Below are positions 1-11,032 of a stretch of 64,000 bases of DNA, piece after piece. A program made the translations under genes and the position numbers. The stretch spans positions 17,905,515 to 17,969,514 of the forward strand of contig CM077007.1 in the NCBI GenBank assembly GCA_039090855.1, in the 5' to 3' direction. Under the pieces are notes generated by a model. The model had not been told where the DNA came from, made no database searches, and was given only the letters and a program-made list of their open reading frames with translations. Source of the stretch: Macrothele yani (taxonomy: Eukaryota > Arthropoda > Arachnida > Araneae > Macrothelidae). The number at the start of each line of letters is the position of its first letter. The stretch's first letter is position 1.

Positions 1-604
1 TCATGAATGTACTCTATACTGTTGATGGTTGAGTCTGTATTTGGCATCAACTACCCAGGCTGATGATGGTGATTGTATGAAATGGGAAAACATGCCAACC
101 TTCAAAATCTGAAAATTGGGAGATTTTTACAGCTCATAAAATCACAGGAGCACTATTTTGTATCCAGACATAGATACATTTTCCAGAAGTAATATTATTG
201 GTCCACTAAAAGTTCTGGAGAAAGAAGAAAAAAAAAACCCTGCAAAAATCAACAAACCCTCCCCCTACTGAAATTCGTTTTTAGGTACATCGATTCCGCA
301 AGATAATGAAAACATAAAATGGCCCACATGTTTTTTACCAATAAAATAGCCAACTGTTTTTTGTTTCTTCTTTAGGTTGTGCGCAAGATGACAAAAAGCC
401 TCATACTAATATCATCTTTTGTTACAAGGTGAGGTCAACTGTACAAGTGACTACCTTTTGTTGTTAAGTGAATTTGCTGCAATTCAACCATTTATCATAT
501 CATCACTTAGAATTCACGTGGCTCTGTTGAGGCAATGAGTTAAAAGACTGAACTACACAAGGAGAAGGCATGGCAGCTCCCATCTGTCAATCAATTACTG
601 ACCC
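1..604. other. Unassigned AT-rich DNA
   Basis: No open frame, RNA gene or repeat family was recognised here. It is probably intron or intergenic DNA at the 3' side of the minus-strand host gene. Confidence 0.4.
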
Positions 605-770
605 TCCCCAGGATTCAAGTGCCAGAGCGGGTAAGCTCTTTGCTGAAGACGTCATATGACAATAGGACTGGGAGAAAAATTTTAAAGCAAATTTTTTCAG
701 ACCCATCTCGGACTTTTGGTCACAAGCCAGCACTTAAACCACTGTGCCACTGGGTGGCTTCTTTCTTTGT
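605..770 (-). repeat. tRNA-derived SINE fragment (same family as 59337-59546)
   Basis: On the minus strand the stretch around 700-765 reads GGCACAGTGGTTTAAGTGC, which resembles a tRNA box A region. It is followed by a segment (ACCAAAAGTCCGAGA) that matches the tRNA-like head of the SINE at 59.3-59.5 kb. The box B part is not contiguous with it. I infer an old, interrupted copy. Confidence 0.4.
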
Positions 771-1049
771 GCAGATAGAAGAGGAAAAGTATGAACCTGA
801 TTACTGTAATGCCGCTTTGCATCGACGCAGAAAGAAAAAGATTTCACAGAGGGTTCGAAATCATGGTGGTTGATGGAATTTTTACCATCTTAACGGCTAA
901 TTTTTTGGTGAAAATCAGGAGAATTCGACATTCATCCGGAGAGCAGGAGGAAGGGCTGAAAATCTGGAGTCTCCCACCTAAATCCGGAGAGTTGGCACGT
1001 CTGAATGGAGCATGAACTGGAACCCCAGGTGTGTGTGGACCAATGCATG

Positions 1050-1392
1050 AACAAAATTAATAACCCAGTGATCAGACATCCCTGAATTACCTGTATTTAC
1101 TGTTCATCATGTAGCATCAATCACATCAGAAAACGTTAAAATTGCCTCACCCTGGAGTGGGAATCTAACCGGCATCTCCTTATTTCTGTTCACCCAAGAT
1201 CATGAAATTCCAAGTATCTGTTTTAAGAATCTGAATCAGGGCGATGAAATTTTCATGTTTTCTGATGTGGGTGCTGTTACATGATGAACAATATATATAC
1301 AGACAACTCAGGGATATCTCATTGCTGAGTTAATAATTACTGGCATACTTCCACGTATTAAGAGAAGAATATTTCTTCACAGAATTTATACC
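1050..1392. repeat. Degraded tRNA-derived foldback element, left of the array
   Basis: An inverted pair is visible. At 1130-1185 the minus strand carries the tRNA 3' half and its downstream tail, ending in a box B-like element and ACCCTGGAG. At 1238-1290 the plus strand carries the matching tail (GATGAAATTTTCATGTTTTC). The stretch 1238-1392 is homologous to 7165-7345 on the other side of the tandem array. The array and the hAT element therefore sit inside, or grew from, one such element. Confidence 0.5.
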
Positions 1393-1546
1393 TGAGAAAC
1401 TGGTGATGTCCCTTAACTATACTACAAGGAAGCCGAATTAGCTTTGAATGGTGAAAATCTGGGATGGTTCACATTCTTAACACTCAAATACTTGGGACTT
1501 CATTGACCATGGTGGTGTAACGGATAGCACGCTTGAATGGAAATTG
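1393..1546 (+). repeat. Left-hand unit of tRNA-derived tandem array
   Basis: This is one unit of the array that resumes at 5846. It contains GAGAAACTGGTGATGTC, then TGGTGTAACGGATAGCACGC, which resembles box A of a tRNA-Gln/Glu gene. It ends at the hAT insertion point, where AAATTG (1541-1546) is the left target duplication. Confidence 0.75.
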
Positions 1547-4500
1547 CAGGGATCATAGCATACTTCTGGAAAATTTTAGGTAGGAATTTTAGGAATTTTA
1601 GGAATTTTTAGAAAAATTTTAGGAAAATTTTAGGAGTGTATTTCAATAAAAACTAGATGTATATTTGTATACATCTAGTAAAACAACTTTGTATACATTG
1701 TAAAGAGTTTGCTTCACACCCTTCAACCATATATACTGATAGACTGCGCATGACATCAAAATTTCTGGCTCCAACATAAAATCACATGACAACAGTCAAA
1801 AAGATGGGTTACACCTGCTGTGCTTATGGTTGCTCTGAGCGATATAGTAAAGAAAGTTCTATGATTTTTCATGGGTAAGAAACGAATTAAATACCTAAGT
1901 CAATAAAGTTCAATTACTTAACCAGAAACTTGCAGCTATTGATATAAAAATATAGTAACTTAAGAAAAAAAATGGAATGCATGTTCCAAATTCTTCGCAA
2001 ATGTTCATCACATTATAAATCACAAAATGTAAACAACCCGATCATGCATGTATATAGCTCATAAGTAAACTTACCTGAAGAGTTTTCATTATATATGAGG
2101 CGCATTCACATAATACACCGAAAACACTGAAGTTCTGCAGCGTAAATTAGTAATCATAACAGCATTTTTACACGAAATTTGGAGTCTGATGATGACGTGC
2201 CCAATGTTTGAGCCATGGCGGCTTTGATGCAGCTATTGCCAATGTGCAGTCCATTAGTATATATGGTCGAAGTTAACACCCAAATTTTTTGCATAACGTC
2301 TAATGTCTAAAGTTTAAGTATGATTTACTTCTAATGTTCAGTTCTTATCTTTTCACGTGTTATTATCATATTCAAGTATATTTACCACATTCAAGTTTCA
2401 CTTTGAACATTAATATGCTGTTGAACCAGAAGCAATTCACGATTTTCACAGTAAAGTTTTCAGGTTTCACATTAAATTATAATATCCTAAAAAGGTAATT
2501 GAAAACCAAGAACTATGTACAATTGTTCACTGAATTACTTTTTTCATATTATTGTTTTAACCTTTTCCTGATTAGCCTATCTTTTTCTGCTTCTACCACA
2601 ACTAATTTACTTTCAGTTTTCTTTATTTCAGCTGAACCTTGTATGATCAAGTTAGAGGCAACTGCTATTTCAACAGTATTTTGTTTTTCTACAGCTTTTC
2701 TCATTCTTTCTGTTCCCTCTTGAATTATTGCTAGGGAGGCTTCTTTATCGTTTTTAAGTCTATTTATTTCTGCATCATTTTCTTTTATTTTGTCATCAAA
2801 CTCAGCTTTTCTTTTTTCTCTAGCTGCTTTTCCTTATTTTCCCTCTCTTTCTGCTTCCTTTCTTTTACCTTTTTTGATTCTTCTTCCTTCAGCTTATCAA
2901 CATACTCTTTATAAAATTTATGTGAATCACAAACACTATTTAACAAATTTCTTGTTATGGGAACTTTACTTACACATCCATAGTGTTTAATGGCCCCTTT
3001 AACTATTCTTAATGATGTTATAGTTGAGTCTTTTAAGTTAGCCTTGTCCTTCCTTAACAGAGCAGTGTTAACCGAAAATCCCCTTTCTGCATCAGCATTA
3101 CCATGAGGTAAAACTAAAATTGACTTTATGAGTTTAGCAAGATTTGAGTATTTTTCTTTTCCGCTAGTCTTTAATACTAAATATATTACGCCAGTAATGA
3201 TCAATCCGCACTGGAATATGCCCTTCCTCTGAAAATTTCACTAGTTCATCTAGAGTTGGCTTATCGCAATTTAAAAGTTTCCACTCTTCTCTTACTCTAT
3301 CAATTTGTTCCTCAGAAAGATGCAAAACACTTGAAATTCTGGTTATTTCCGAAAGTCCTTCAGTGACTGAAAGTTGAGTTGACTCTTTCTTTGGTTCTTT
3401 TACCTTTAAAACTTCTATGTCTCTTAGCTTTTGATTGCAGAATGGCAAATTTGACTTTAAATATTTTGTGGTTGCAATTAGTGATGATCTTACATCTAAG
3501 AGAAATAATTTCTGCCTGGTCTCCTGAACATTCCTGAGGAGATTTTTTGTCTTCATACCAACTTCTAACTCCCCTAGTTTTTTCCATGAATTTTTGTTTT
3601 CAAAATCTACATTCTTTAGGTCTTCTCCAAATTTCCCTGCTATAACATCATCTTGGATAAACTGAGCCATAACATTCCTCATTAAAGTATTTAAATCAGA
3701 ATATAACTGGTGTATTTTTGGTTCTTCACTCTGATAACATAATGAAAACTTTTCAAAATTTTGGTGTGAAAATGAAATTAATGCTAAATAGCAAGGAGTA
3801 AGCTCATTTTTCAGGAAACAGTGAATTCTTTTATACCTTGCCGAATTGCGCAGTTGTTTTTCAAATATTTTTTGAGATGGCAAGAAGTTTAAAAAATATT
3901 CTGTAATATTTAGCCATTGATCCAAGAGCCTCTGGGCTACAGAACCAACGGTTAACCATCTGTTGCTGACATGACGCAAAAAGAAATTTGGCAGTGACCA
4001 ATGTTATATCCTCGACAGATTTATAATCCTCTGCGTCTTGCAGCACTACTCTTTAAAAAGTAATGCATACCAGTAGCAAATTCGTCAAAATCTATATTTA
4101 AGCTTGTCAAAAAAAATTTCAAATGCATTACTAACAACATGCAGGTTGCAAAAACCTAGTTCCAAAGATTTCTGGCCTGTTTCTTGTTTTACAACTTCAT
4201 TGAATTTGCGTAAAAAGCACTTATTTACATTTGGGCTGTCCATGGATACACAAATAATTCTGTTCAACGAAATATTGAAGGATGATAACACATCAAGAAT
4301 TTCTTTTAGCAAAATATCTGCTGTTGCATGACCCAGAAAAACGCTTGTTAGGTATCGGCAAGAAACTGAATTTATTTCTGAAGACCAGTACCTGAGATAC
4401 ACATCCAACTGCTGTTTCACTTGTGTATTTGTAGTTTCATCAAATGCTATAGTAACCTTTCCTGGGCTACTAGATGCAATGTCTTTTTTCAAATCCTCTT

Positions 4501-5845
4501 CAAAATATTTTGACAATCCATGTGATATCACATAAGCAACTTTTCTTCTTTAAGTTGCATTTTGGCTGCAATAGCAGAATCAGGAAACATTTCTTTGAAA
4601 AGTTCAACTGTTTCAGTGCATGAAACAAAAGACATATTGTCCTTAGCAACTTTCATGGCCCATAATGCTTCGGCTTTAGCCAACTGTAAATCATGACTCA
4701 GTACTTCACTAATATTTGTTTTGGGCTGAAGATCCCGTCCTCCAAAGGCTTTCAGGATGGACTTATTTTGAAATTTACTTTGAAATTTATGCAAATGTTT
4801 TTTTCCTTTATGATGCGCTTTTACTTGTGAAAAGCCACTATTAGAAATGTTGAAAATTTCTGAACACAATATACACTTAGCAGAAAATATTGTTTCAGTT
4901 GCAGAACACCATTCTTTCAACTTCACTCCGTCCAATTCTTTGGCGAGCCACGCATCTTGAAATTTCGTTTTGGATTTAGGCATCTTAAACACTTGTATTA
5001 CTAACCAGAAAATGAAAGGGAAGTACAAAAACACGTTCCAATATTGCAAAACCAGACAACTTCCCGAAATTTGGCTGCGAGGATGTCAGAAGATATGAAA
5101 AAAAAAAAAAGCAGGTCACCACTAGAGAACTGAACCTGCACACAGCACAGAGAACACCATAAAAGACGTAAAACCAGAAACTATCATACGCATCTCACGC
5201 AAGTTCAGTCAAAGCGAGTCGGAGCCGAGATATATTGCGCATCGAAGGTCGCTGTCGCCGACGCATGATCGAAGGTCAATGATCACGTGCTCTACTGCCT
5301 GCCAAGATAATACTCAGCTACCATCCCATCGTCATTACCGGAGGTTACGGAAGGAGACCACATGTTTCCTCTTTGCTTCCACCCACCTGCGGTTTACAAT
5401 AACAAAACATCAGCAGAAAGAGGAGGTTCCACAAGGCATGTACAAAAATAAAGTACGATCTTCTGCGTGCCACGGAGTTCGTCTGCAAAGCGCAAACCAG
5501 GGGTGAAAATGACCCCTCCCCTTTTCCCTTAGATCTCTTGTTACTCTCGAAAACTGTTCGAAGGCAAAAAAATGGAACGCCCGCCCCGAAGCAAGTGCAT
5601 CTCGATGGCGTCATTTTTCCCTCCCTTCAGCAGCACAGCATATAGGCTGTGTTTCTACAATAACAGGTCTTTTTACCTTACCGTAATGGTAAATTTATTG
5701 GCGTTAATAACGGTTGTGTTTTTAATAAAAATAAGCTTACGAAAATTTTAGGATGAATAGCAAATTTTAGGTCTAATTTTAGGAATTTAAGGAGGGTCAC
5801 AAAATATTAGGAATTTTAGGAATTTTAGGAGGAATGCGATCCCTG
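1547..5845 (-). mobile_element. hAT-like DNA transposon, copy 1 (4.3 kb, 6-bp target duplication)
   Basis: The ends are CAGGGATC (1547) and its inverse GATCCCTG (to 5845). AAATTG flanks both sides (1541-1546 and 5846-5851), and the interrupted array unit is continuous if the element and one AAATTG are removed. Both ends carry several direct AATTTTAGG subterminal motifs, as hAT transposase binding regions often do. The transposase lies on the minus strand. A second copy at 47040-50965 shares the outer 1.3 kb and 0.15 kb and also has a 6-bp duplication. Canonical hAT elements duplicate 8 bp, so the subgroup is uncertain. Confidence 0.85.
2549..4983 (-). pseudogene. hAT-like transposase, frameshifted
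   Basis: Reading the minus strand from ATG at 4983 gives, in order, several parts. First is a Cys/His zinc finger (KCILC, then HHKGKKH), probably BED/TTF-like. A catalytic-core segment follows with AFDETTN and VSMDSPNVN, the likely first and second Asp blocks of hAT enzymes. Next is the FLRHVSNRWLTV block and then the C-terminal dimerisation motif HGNADAERGFS near 3080. Last comes a Lys/Glu-rich coiled coil running to the stop at 2549. A repaired length would be about 800 residues. Frames break near 4540, across 4085-3980, near 3190 and near 2812, so this copy is inactive. The family call rests on the RW block and the ERGFS motif. The third catalytic residue was not assigned. Confidence 0.85.
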
Positions 5846-7160
5846 AAATTGGGATTATGGGTTAGATTGAGAAACTGGTGATGTCACTTAACTATATAAT
5901 CGGGATTATGGGTTAGACTGAGAAACTGGTGATGTCACTTAACTATATAATCAGGATTATGGGTTAGACTGAGAAACTGGTGATGTCACTTAACTATACT
6001 ACAAGGAAGCCGAATTAGCTTTCACTGGTGAAAATCTCGGATGGTTCACATTCTTAACAGTCAAATACTTGGGACTTCATTGACCATGGTGGTGTAACGG
6101 ATAGCACGCTTGAATGGAAATCGAGATTATGGGTTAGATTGAGAAACTGGTGATGTCCCTTAACTATACTACAAGGAAGCCGAATATCTGGATGGTTCAC
6201 ATTCTAATCTGGGATGGTTCACATTCTTAACACTCAAATACTTGGGACTTCATTGACCATGGTGGTGTAACAGATAGCATGCTTGAAAGGAAATTGGAAT
6301 TATGGGTTAGATTGAGAAACTGGTGATGTCACTTAACTATATAATCGGGATTATGGGTTAGACTGAGAAACTGGTGATGTCACTTAACAATACCACAAGG
6401 AAGCCGAATTAGCGTTGACTGGTGAAAATCTGGGATGGTTCACATTCTTAACACTCAAATACTTAGGACTTCATTGACCATGGTGGTGTAACGGATAGCA
6501 CGCTTGAATGGAAATCGGGATTATGGGTTAGATTGAGAAACTGGTGATGTCACTTAACTATATAATCGGGATTATGGGTTAGACTGAGAAACTGGTGATG
6601 TCACTTAACTATACTACAAGGAAGCCGAATTAGCTTTCACTGGTGAAAATCTGGGATGGTTCACATTCTTAACAGTCAAATACTTGGGACTTCATTGACC
6701 ATGGTGGTGTAACGGATAGCACGCTTGAATGGAAATCAAGATTATGGGTTAGATTGAGAAACTGGTGATGTCCCTTAACTATACTACAAGGAAGCCGAAT
6801 AAGCCGAATTAGCTTTGACTGGTGAAAATTTGGGATGGTTCACATTCTTAACACTCAAATACTTGGGACTTCATTGACGACCATGGTGGTGTAACAGATA
6901 GCACGCTTGAATGGAAATCGGGATTATGGGTTAGATTGAGAAACTGGTGATGTCACTTAACTATATAATCAGGATTATGGGTTAGACTGAGAAACTGGTG
7001 ATGTCACTTAACTATATACTACAAGGAAGCCAAATTAGCTTTGACTGGTTAAAATCTGGGATGGTTCACATTCTGTACACTCAAATACTTGGGACTTCAT
7101 TGACCATGGTGGTGTAACGGATAGCACGCTCGAATGGAAATCGGGATTATGGGTTAGATT
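5846..7160 (+). repeat. tRNA-derived tandem array with mixed short and long units
   Basis: The array alternates a short unit of about 51 bp (GGATTATGGGTTAGA through GTGATGTCACTTAACTAT) with a longer unit. The longer unit adds CTACAAGGAAGCCGAATTAG, GGGATGGTTCACATTC, GGGACTTCATTGACC and a tRNA-like TGGTGTAACGGATAGCACGC. Four to five long units are visible, differing by single bases and small indels. The last unit (7100-7170) runs into a recognisable tRNA 3' half with box B GGTTAGATTCC. The likely origin is tandem duplication inside a tRNA-derived SINE or foldback element. There is no coding capacity. Confidence 0.85.
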
Positions 7161-7345
7161 CCTGCTCCAGGGCAATGTAATTTTCAAGTTTTCTGTTACT
7201 AATGTTACCCGATGAACAGCAGTATATACAGGCAATACAGGGATGTCTGATTGCTGAATTTATAATTTCTGACATACTTCCACATATTAAGAAAAAATTT
7301 TCCCTTCCACACAAATTCATAGAATTTATATGTAGGATACTGGCT
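7161..7345 (+). repeat. Tail of tRNA-derived foldback element
   Basis: CTCCAGGGCAATG then ATTTTCAAGTTTTCTG follow the tRNA-like 3' end. The following sequence, up to the AGAATTTATA stretch, matches 1238-1392. Arm and array together form one composite element. Confidence 0.6.
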
Positions 7346-7351
7346 ACTACC

Positions 7352-7735
7352 AGAAACCGCTTATGGATCATTCGCATCCCACAGTGTTGTACTTCCACCC
7401 AGAGAGGGATAGGTTATCCCAGGACAATAATACCCCATGTTATCAGGCCCACATTGGGTGGGAATGGTTCGACGAGCACAGTGGCAATATGAGACATCTT
7501 GAATGCCCCCCAAACTCTCTCCTCATCTTAACTCGACTGAACATCTGTGAGATGTTGTGGGTGTGGCAATTCACACATCACCCTGCTCCATACTGGAACT
7601 GTGGACCACATACACAACACAAACAGCTTGGTTGTAGATACCGACACAACTGTATAGACACCTTGTGGACTCGGTGCCATGCTGAGTGGTAGCCATTCTC
7701 CTGACAAAAGGAAGACCCACAAAATATTAAGTAGA
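7352..7735 (+). pseudogene. Tc1-like transposase, C-terminal fragment
   Basis: The plus strand encodes a degraded C-terminal third of a Tc1 transposase. It has a QDN block (SQDNNTPCYQAH), then WFDEHSG, then HLECPPNS, and after a frame change a decayed PIEH-like segment (STEHL) and DSVPC. The QDN block corresponds to the second catalytic Asp. The N-terminal two thirds and both terminal repeats are absent. It is immobile and joins directly onto the foldback tail. Confidence 0.65.
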
Positions 7736-7739
7736 TGGT

Positions 7740-8288
7740 CAAAATTCAATGAGCACTCAGTGCATATATATAAATCTGCAATTTTACATAAACTTGGTAT
7801 CAGAAAAAAAGAGCACATAGACTTTCACTAAAAAAATCCCTCCACCCCCAACTTTGTATAAAAAAAAAAAAAGACAGTGGAAAATAGATCTAAACATTTT
7901 TACTGACACATAATTCTTTAAAAATCAGTCCAAAGCTATTTACTGATTTATTTAAATTTCACATCTACATACTATAACAATGTTCACACTGAAGCTGCAT
8001 ATAATACAACAGAATGAGAGACAGATTTCAAAAGGACAAATAGCCTGCACCTGAGCAAATATTTGCTAAAATATGACCAGGTTTTGACACACAATGTGAT
8101 AAACTAGATGCACAGAATCTGCATTTCAAAGTCATAAGCTGCAAAAATTTGTTAGCCCAATATTGCCAATGTAAGTAATGAACATGTGAATGCCATCAAG
8201 AGTGCATGCACAAAAGAAAGAGATGCAATTATTCATGTATTTATAAAATTTCAGTAGGTTTTCATAAGATAATTTCAAAATTACCTAC
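7740..8288. other. Intron sequence, nothing recognised
   Basis: This is AT-rich DNA with a short poly-A run near 7860. I see no exon, RNA gene or mobile-element hallmark. Confidence 0.4.
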
Positions 8289-8364
8289 ACACAGTGAAAT
8301 AGTTGGTGCTTTGGTTGCACTGAATCATTAAGATCACGTGGAAAATCATTCCAATTCCCTACGT
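8289..8364 (-). CDS. Candidate seventh CASD1 exon (weak)
   Basis: The minus strand has an acceptor-like TTGTTGCAG before 8364. It is followed by an open stretch in the phase left by the 8718-8803 exon (DVGNWNDFPRDLND and on). The corresponding region of CASD1 is a variable hydrophilic linker, so homology cannot decide. The best-looking donor (GTAATT) would leave an in-frame TAG, and only weaker GT sites upstream avoid it. It may be spurious. Confidence 0.22.
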
Positions 8365-8717
8365 CTGCAACAATTTAATGTGAAAAATCAATTAAAAAAT
8401 CGAAAGAAATTTTGTGGCATAAGATCAAAAATTGAAGCACTAAGATCCGAGATGTTATTATGGACATACATCAAGAAGTTATTTATAGAAACCGAATAAT
8501 AATGCACAATAATGATCACGCAGTTATGTGATTTACAATTGGCACTGTTATGCAATTTACAATGGTAAAAAAAGAATAAATCATACAACAAAACATTTTA
8601 TCCAAACATATCAATACATGATATGTATTGATACAGTGTAGTTTCTCACTATGCACAATTTAAAAGTTTTCAAAAAACTGTTCTCAATATAAAGTTAATC
8701 TGTAATTTGGATCTTAC

Positions 8718-8803
8718 CTCTATCACTATTTAATATCACTGACTTGGGCATTTTCCTGTTTATCCACTTGCGATGAACTATCATAGCCAATGCAAGACAA
8801 CAG
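8718..8803 (-). CDS. CASD1: CASD1 exon: end of first membrane segment and cytosolic linker
   Basis: The exon lies between acceptor ATTTCAG and donor GTAAGA. It continues the hydrophobic segment begun in the exon at 12522-12646 with CCLALAMIVHRKWINRK, then a polar linker. The position and the IVHRK boundary match the first transmembrane helix and the following basic stop-transfer region of CASD1, a Golgi sialic acid O-acetyltransferase. The incoming phase (one base) fits the upstream exon exactly. The outgoing phase is 1. Homology alone is short, so the call leans on phase and order. Confidence 0.8.
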
Positions 8804-8962
8804 CTGAAATCCAAAAACAGGATAGATACATTACAAATCATATTTTAATCTGGTACAAAAGAACACATGTAACACACCTACATATTAAATATAATAATGA
8901 AATGGTATTGTTAACTATATTATTGATCACACACAGAATAACAAATGTGTAAACTTTAAATC

Positions 8963-9246
8963 ATAATACAAATTTTGAAGATGACAATCCGATTTTTGGT
9001 GTAAATGTGACAAGGATGGTAAGTCAGATAATATCCGAAAACTTGAAAATTTTCATCGTCCTGGAGCGGGACTCGAACCCACGTCTTCCAGAAAACGTTA
9101 GCATACCCGGGCGTTTTCTAGAAGACGTGGGTTCGAGTCCCGCTCCAGGACGATGAAAATTTTCAAGTTTTCGGATATTATCTGACTTACCATCCTTGTC
9201 ACATTTACACCAAAAATCGGATTGTCATCTTCAAAATTTGTATTAT
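8963..9246. repeat. Near-perfect 284-bp palindrome made from a tRNA-like half
   Basis: Arms 8963-9097 and 9112-9246 (135 bp each) are inverse copies with very few differences, separated by a 14-bp spacer. Each arm contains the box B-like GGGTTCGAGTCCCGCTCCAG followed by ATGAAAATTTTCAAGTTTTC. The spacer (TTAGCATACCCGGG) looks like the middle of the same tRNA-like sequence. It belongs to the foldback family also seen at 1.1, 7.2, 30.3 and 36.1-36.6 kb. Confidence 0.93.
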
Positions 9247-9844
9247 ATGGCGTAATCCCGTATTTCTTTCATGATTTAAATCATAAATTCATATCATAAA
9301 TGGTTTTTCACACATGACAGAGCTGAATGGCAAAAAAAAAACAGCAATATAAGTTTCATTAACAACACAAATTGCAAATCAGAGGATGCACACAAATTAA
9401 AGATCAAAAGGAAAATACTGAAATCAAAGAAAAGTGATATTCATTTACCATTAAGAGTGCAAATTGAAAACAAAATTCCACATGAATAAAAAAAGATTAA
9501 ATTAAGAAGAAAACAAGAGTTTAGGTAAAACTAGGATGCCAGATTTCATTCATTGCAGAGAAACAGTCTTGCTTCAATACATCGTACTTGAATAATCACT
9601 CAAATAACTGGATTATAAAATGATGGAATATGTTTAAATATAGTAAATTGGAAAGTGAAGCTTTACTAGACACACACCTCTCCCCTACTGTGGTAGTCTT
9701 TGTATCATTCTTTATCAATATTATACATATCAATATTTATCTTCTATTTTTATTTTCACCATTATTCATTAAATAGCATGTATCTATTATGTCAGTCAAT
9801 TACAGCCAAAGGTACAATACATTGTTTGAAAAAAATTGTTTGTA
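9247..9844. other. Intron sequence, nothing recognised
   Basis: This is AT-rich filler between the palindrome and the pogo-like element. No feature is supported. Confidence 0.4.
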
Positions 9845-10962
9845 CCGTATTTTCGCACGTATGGTCCGCGGACTAACTGTGAATTTTCCCAACATAAGAA
9901 GCAGGTGCGGATTATACGAAACCGCGGACTATCTTTTTTTTTTTTTAAATGCTGTATCATTAAGAAAAAAAAAGTGCCCTGAGCTGCCTGTTTTCAAAGG
10001 ACTGCCATTTGTAATGTAACAGCTTAGTATGCCCCCCACACACACACTAACCTTCCCCTTCTCAGCATACCGGTACATGTTTGACAACCTGCTTCAGGGA
10101 ATTAAGATTAGGAGTTTTACCCCCTATGTTCCTGACATTCATGTTCAGTGTGATCTTCTAAGTCTTTTGTTGAAATGCAAGATTTCCAGCCAATTTGTCA
10201 CAAAACTTTTGCAGCCATTGGACATCAGTGTAAACCGTAGTTTTAAAGTGGCCATTAAAATAAAATGTGAAGAATGGATGCGTGATGGACTTCATTCCTA
10301 CACACCAAATGGTCACAGGAGAAGGGCGACATATTCCGATGTGTGCAACTGGGTTCTGGATGCCTGGAATTCTGCCCCTACATCTATCTGTCATCCCGAA
10401 TGGATTCCTAGAGGCCTTTGAAAGTGCCGTTCAAAGCGACAATGAAAATTCATCCCAAGCCAAAGAGTAGTCTGATGATGAAATTGATGGCGGGGAACCC
10501 TTGGCTGAGTATTCCAATATTTTTCACTGTGACAGCAATTCGGAAATCGACGATTAAGAATCTCTCTCTCTCTCTCTTTTTTTCTTTTTCTTTTTTACTG
10601 TCAGACAATTCATTAATTGAAAAAATATCTATCTATTGTTTTGTACATGTATTATTAAATTTGTAATTTGGAACTGTATGCTGTTTTTATTGGCTAAATT
10701 CTAAAGACAGATACAGTACCGTATGTCTTGCCAAATTCTTTGCCAATACGCAGCATTTTTACCAGCATTTATGGATTAAAGGTTGGTGAAATGGAAAAGA
10801 AAAATGGGTAAGTCACAAATTTAAGTTACTTATTTTGTTTAAAGTTTGGAAGTGTGGACTATCTGTGGGTGTGGACTATCTGGGAAATTTTGTCCTTTTC
10901 AATACGTACTTTTTTCCTTGCAGATTATCTGCGGGGCGGACTATATGCGTACGAAAATACGG
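9845..10962 (+). mobile_element. Internally deleted pogo/Tigger-like element
   Basis: The ends are CCGTATTTTCGCACGTATGG at 9845 and the inverse of CCGTATTTTCGTACGCATAT ending at 10962, each next to a TA dinucleotide (9843-9844, 10963-10964). TA duplication and this kind of end are typical of pogo-group elements. At 1.1 kb it lacks the DNA-binding and most of the catalytic region, so it is non-autonomous. Confidence 0.8.
10029..10560 (+). pseudogene. Pogo/Tigger-like transposase, C-terminal remnant
   Basis: The frame from about 10110 reads a C-terminal piece of the pogo DDE domain. LLQPLDISVNRSFK corresponds to the conserved LQPLDVSVNKPFK block, followed by a WM segment and CNWVLDAWNS. The frame closes at 10421 and related residues continue in another frame. 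The CENP-B-like N-terminus and first catalytic residues are missing, consistent with an internal deletion. Confidence 0.7.
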
Positions 10963-11012
10963 TACTCGTAGTTTTTAATCTTTACAAGTATGCTTCTAAA
11001 CCTAAATAAATA

Positions 11013-11032
11013 AACACACACACACACACAGT
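11013..11032 (+). repeat. (CA)n microsatellite
   Basis: A short run of CA dinucleotides lies just outside the Tc1-like element that follows. Confidence 0.9.

Noticed and set aside
1..8288. A search for further CASD1 membrane-domain exons.
   Set aside because: No hydrophobic exon with CDR-like or transmembrane motifs was seen. The region is almost wholly repeats.
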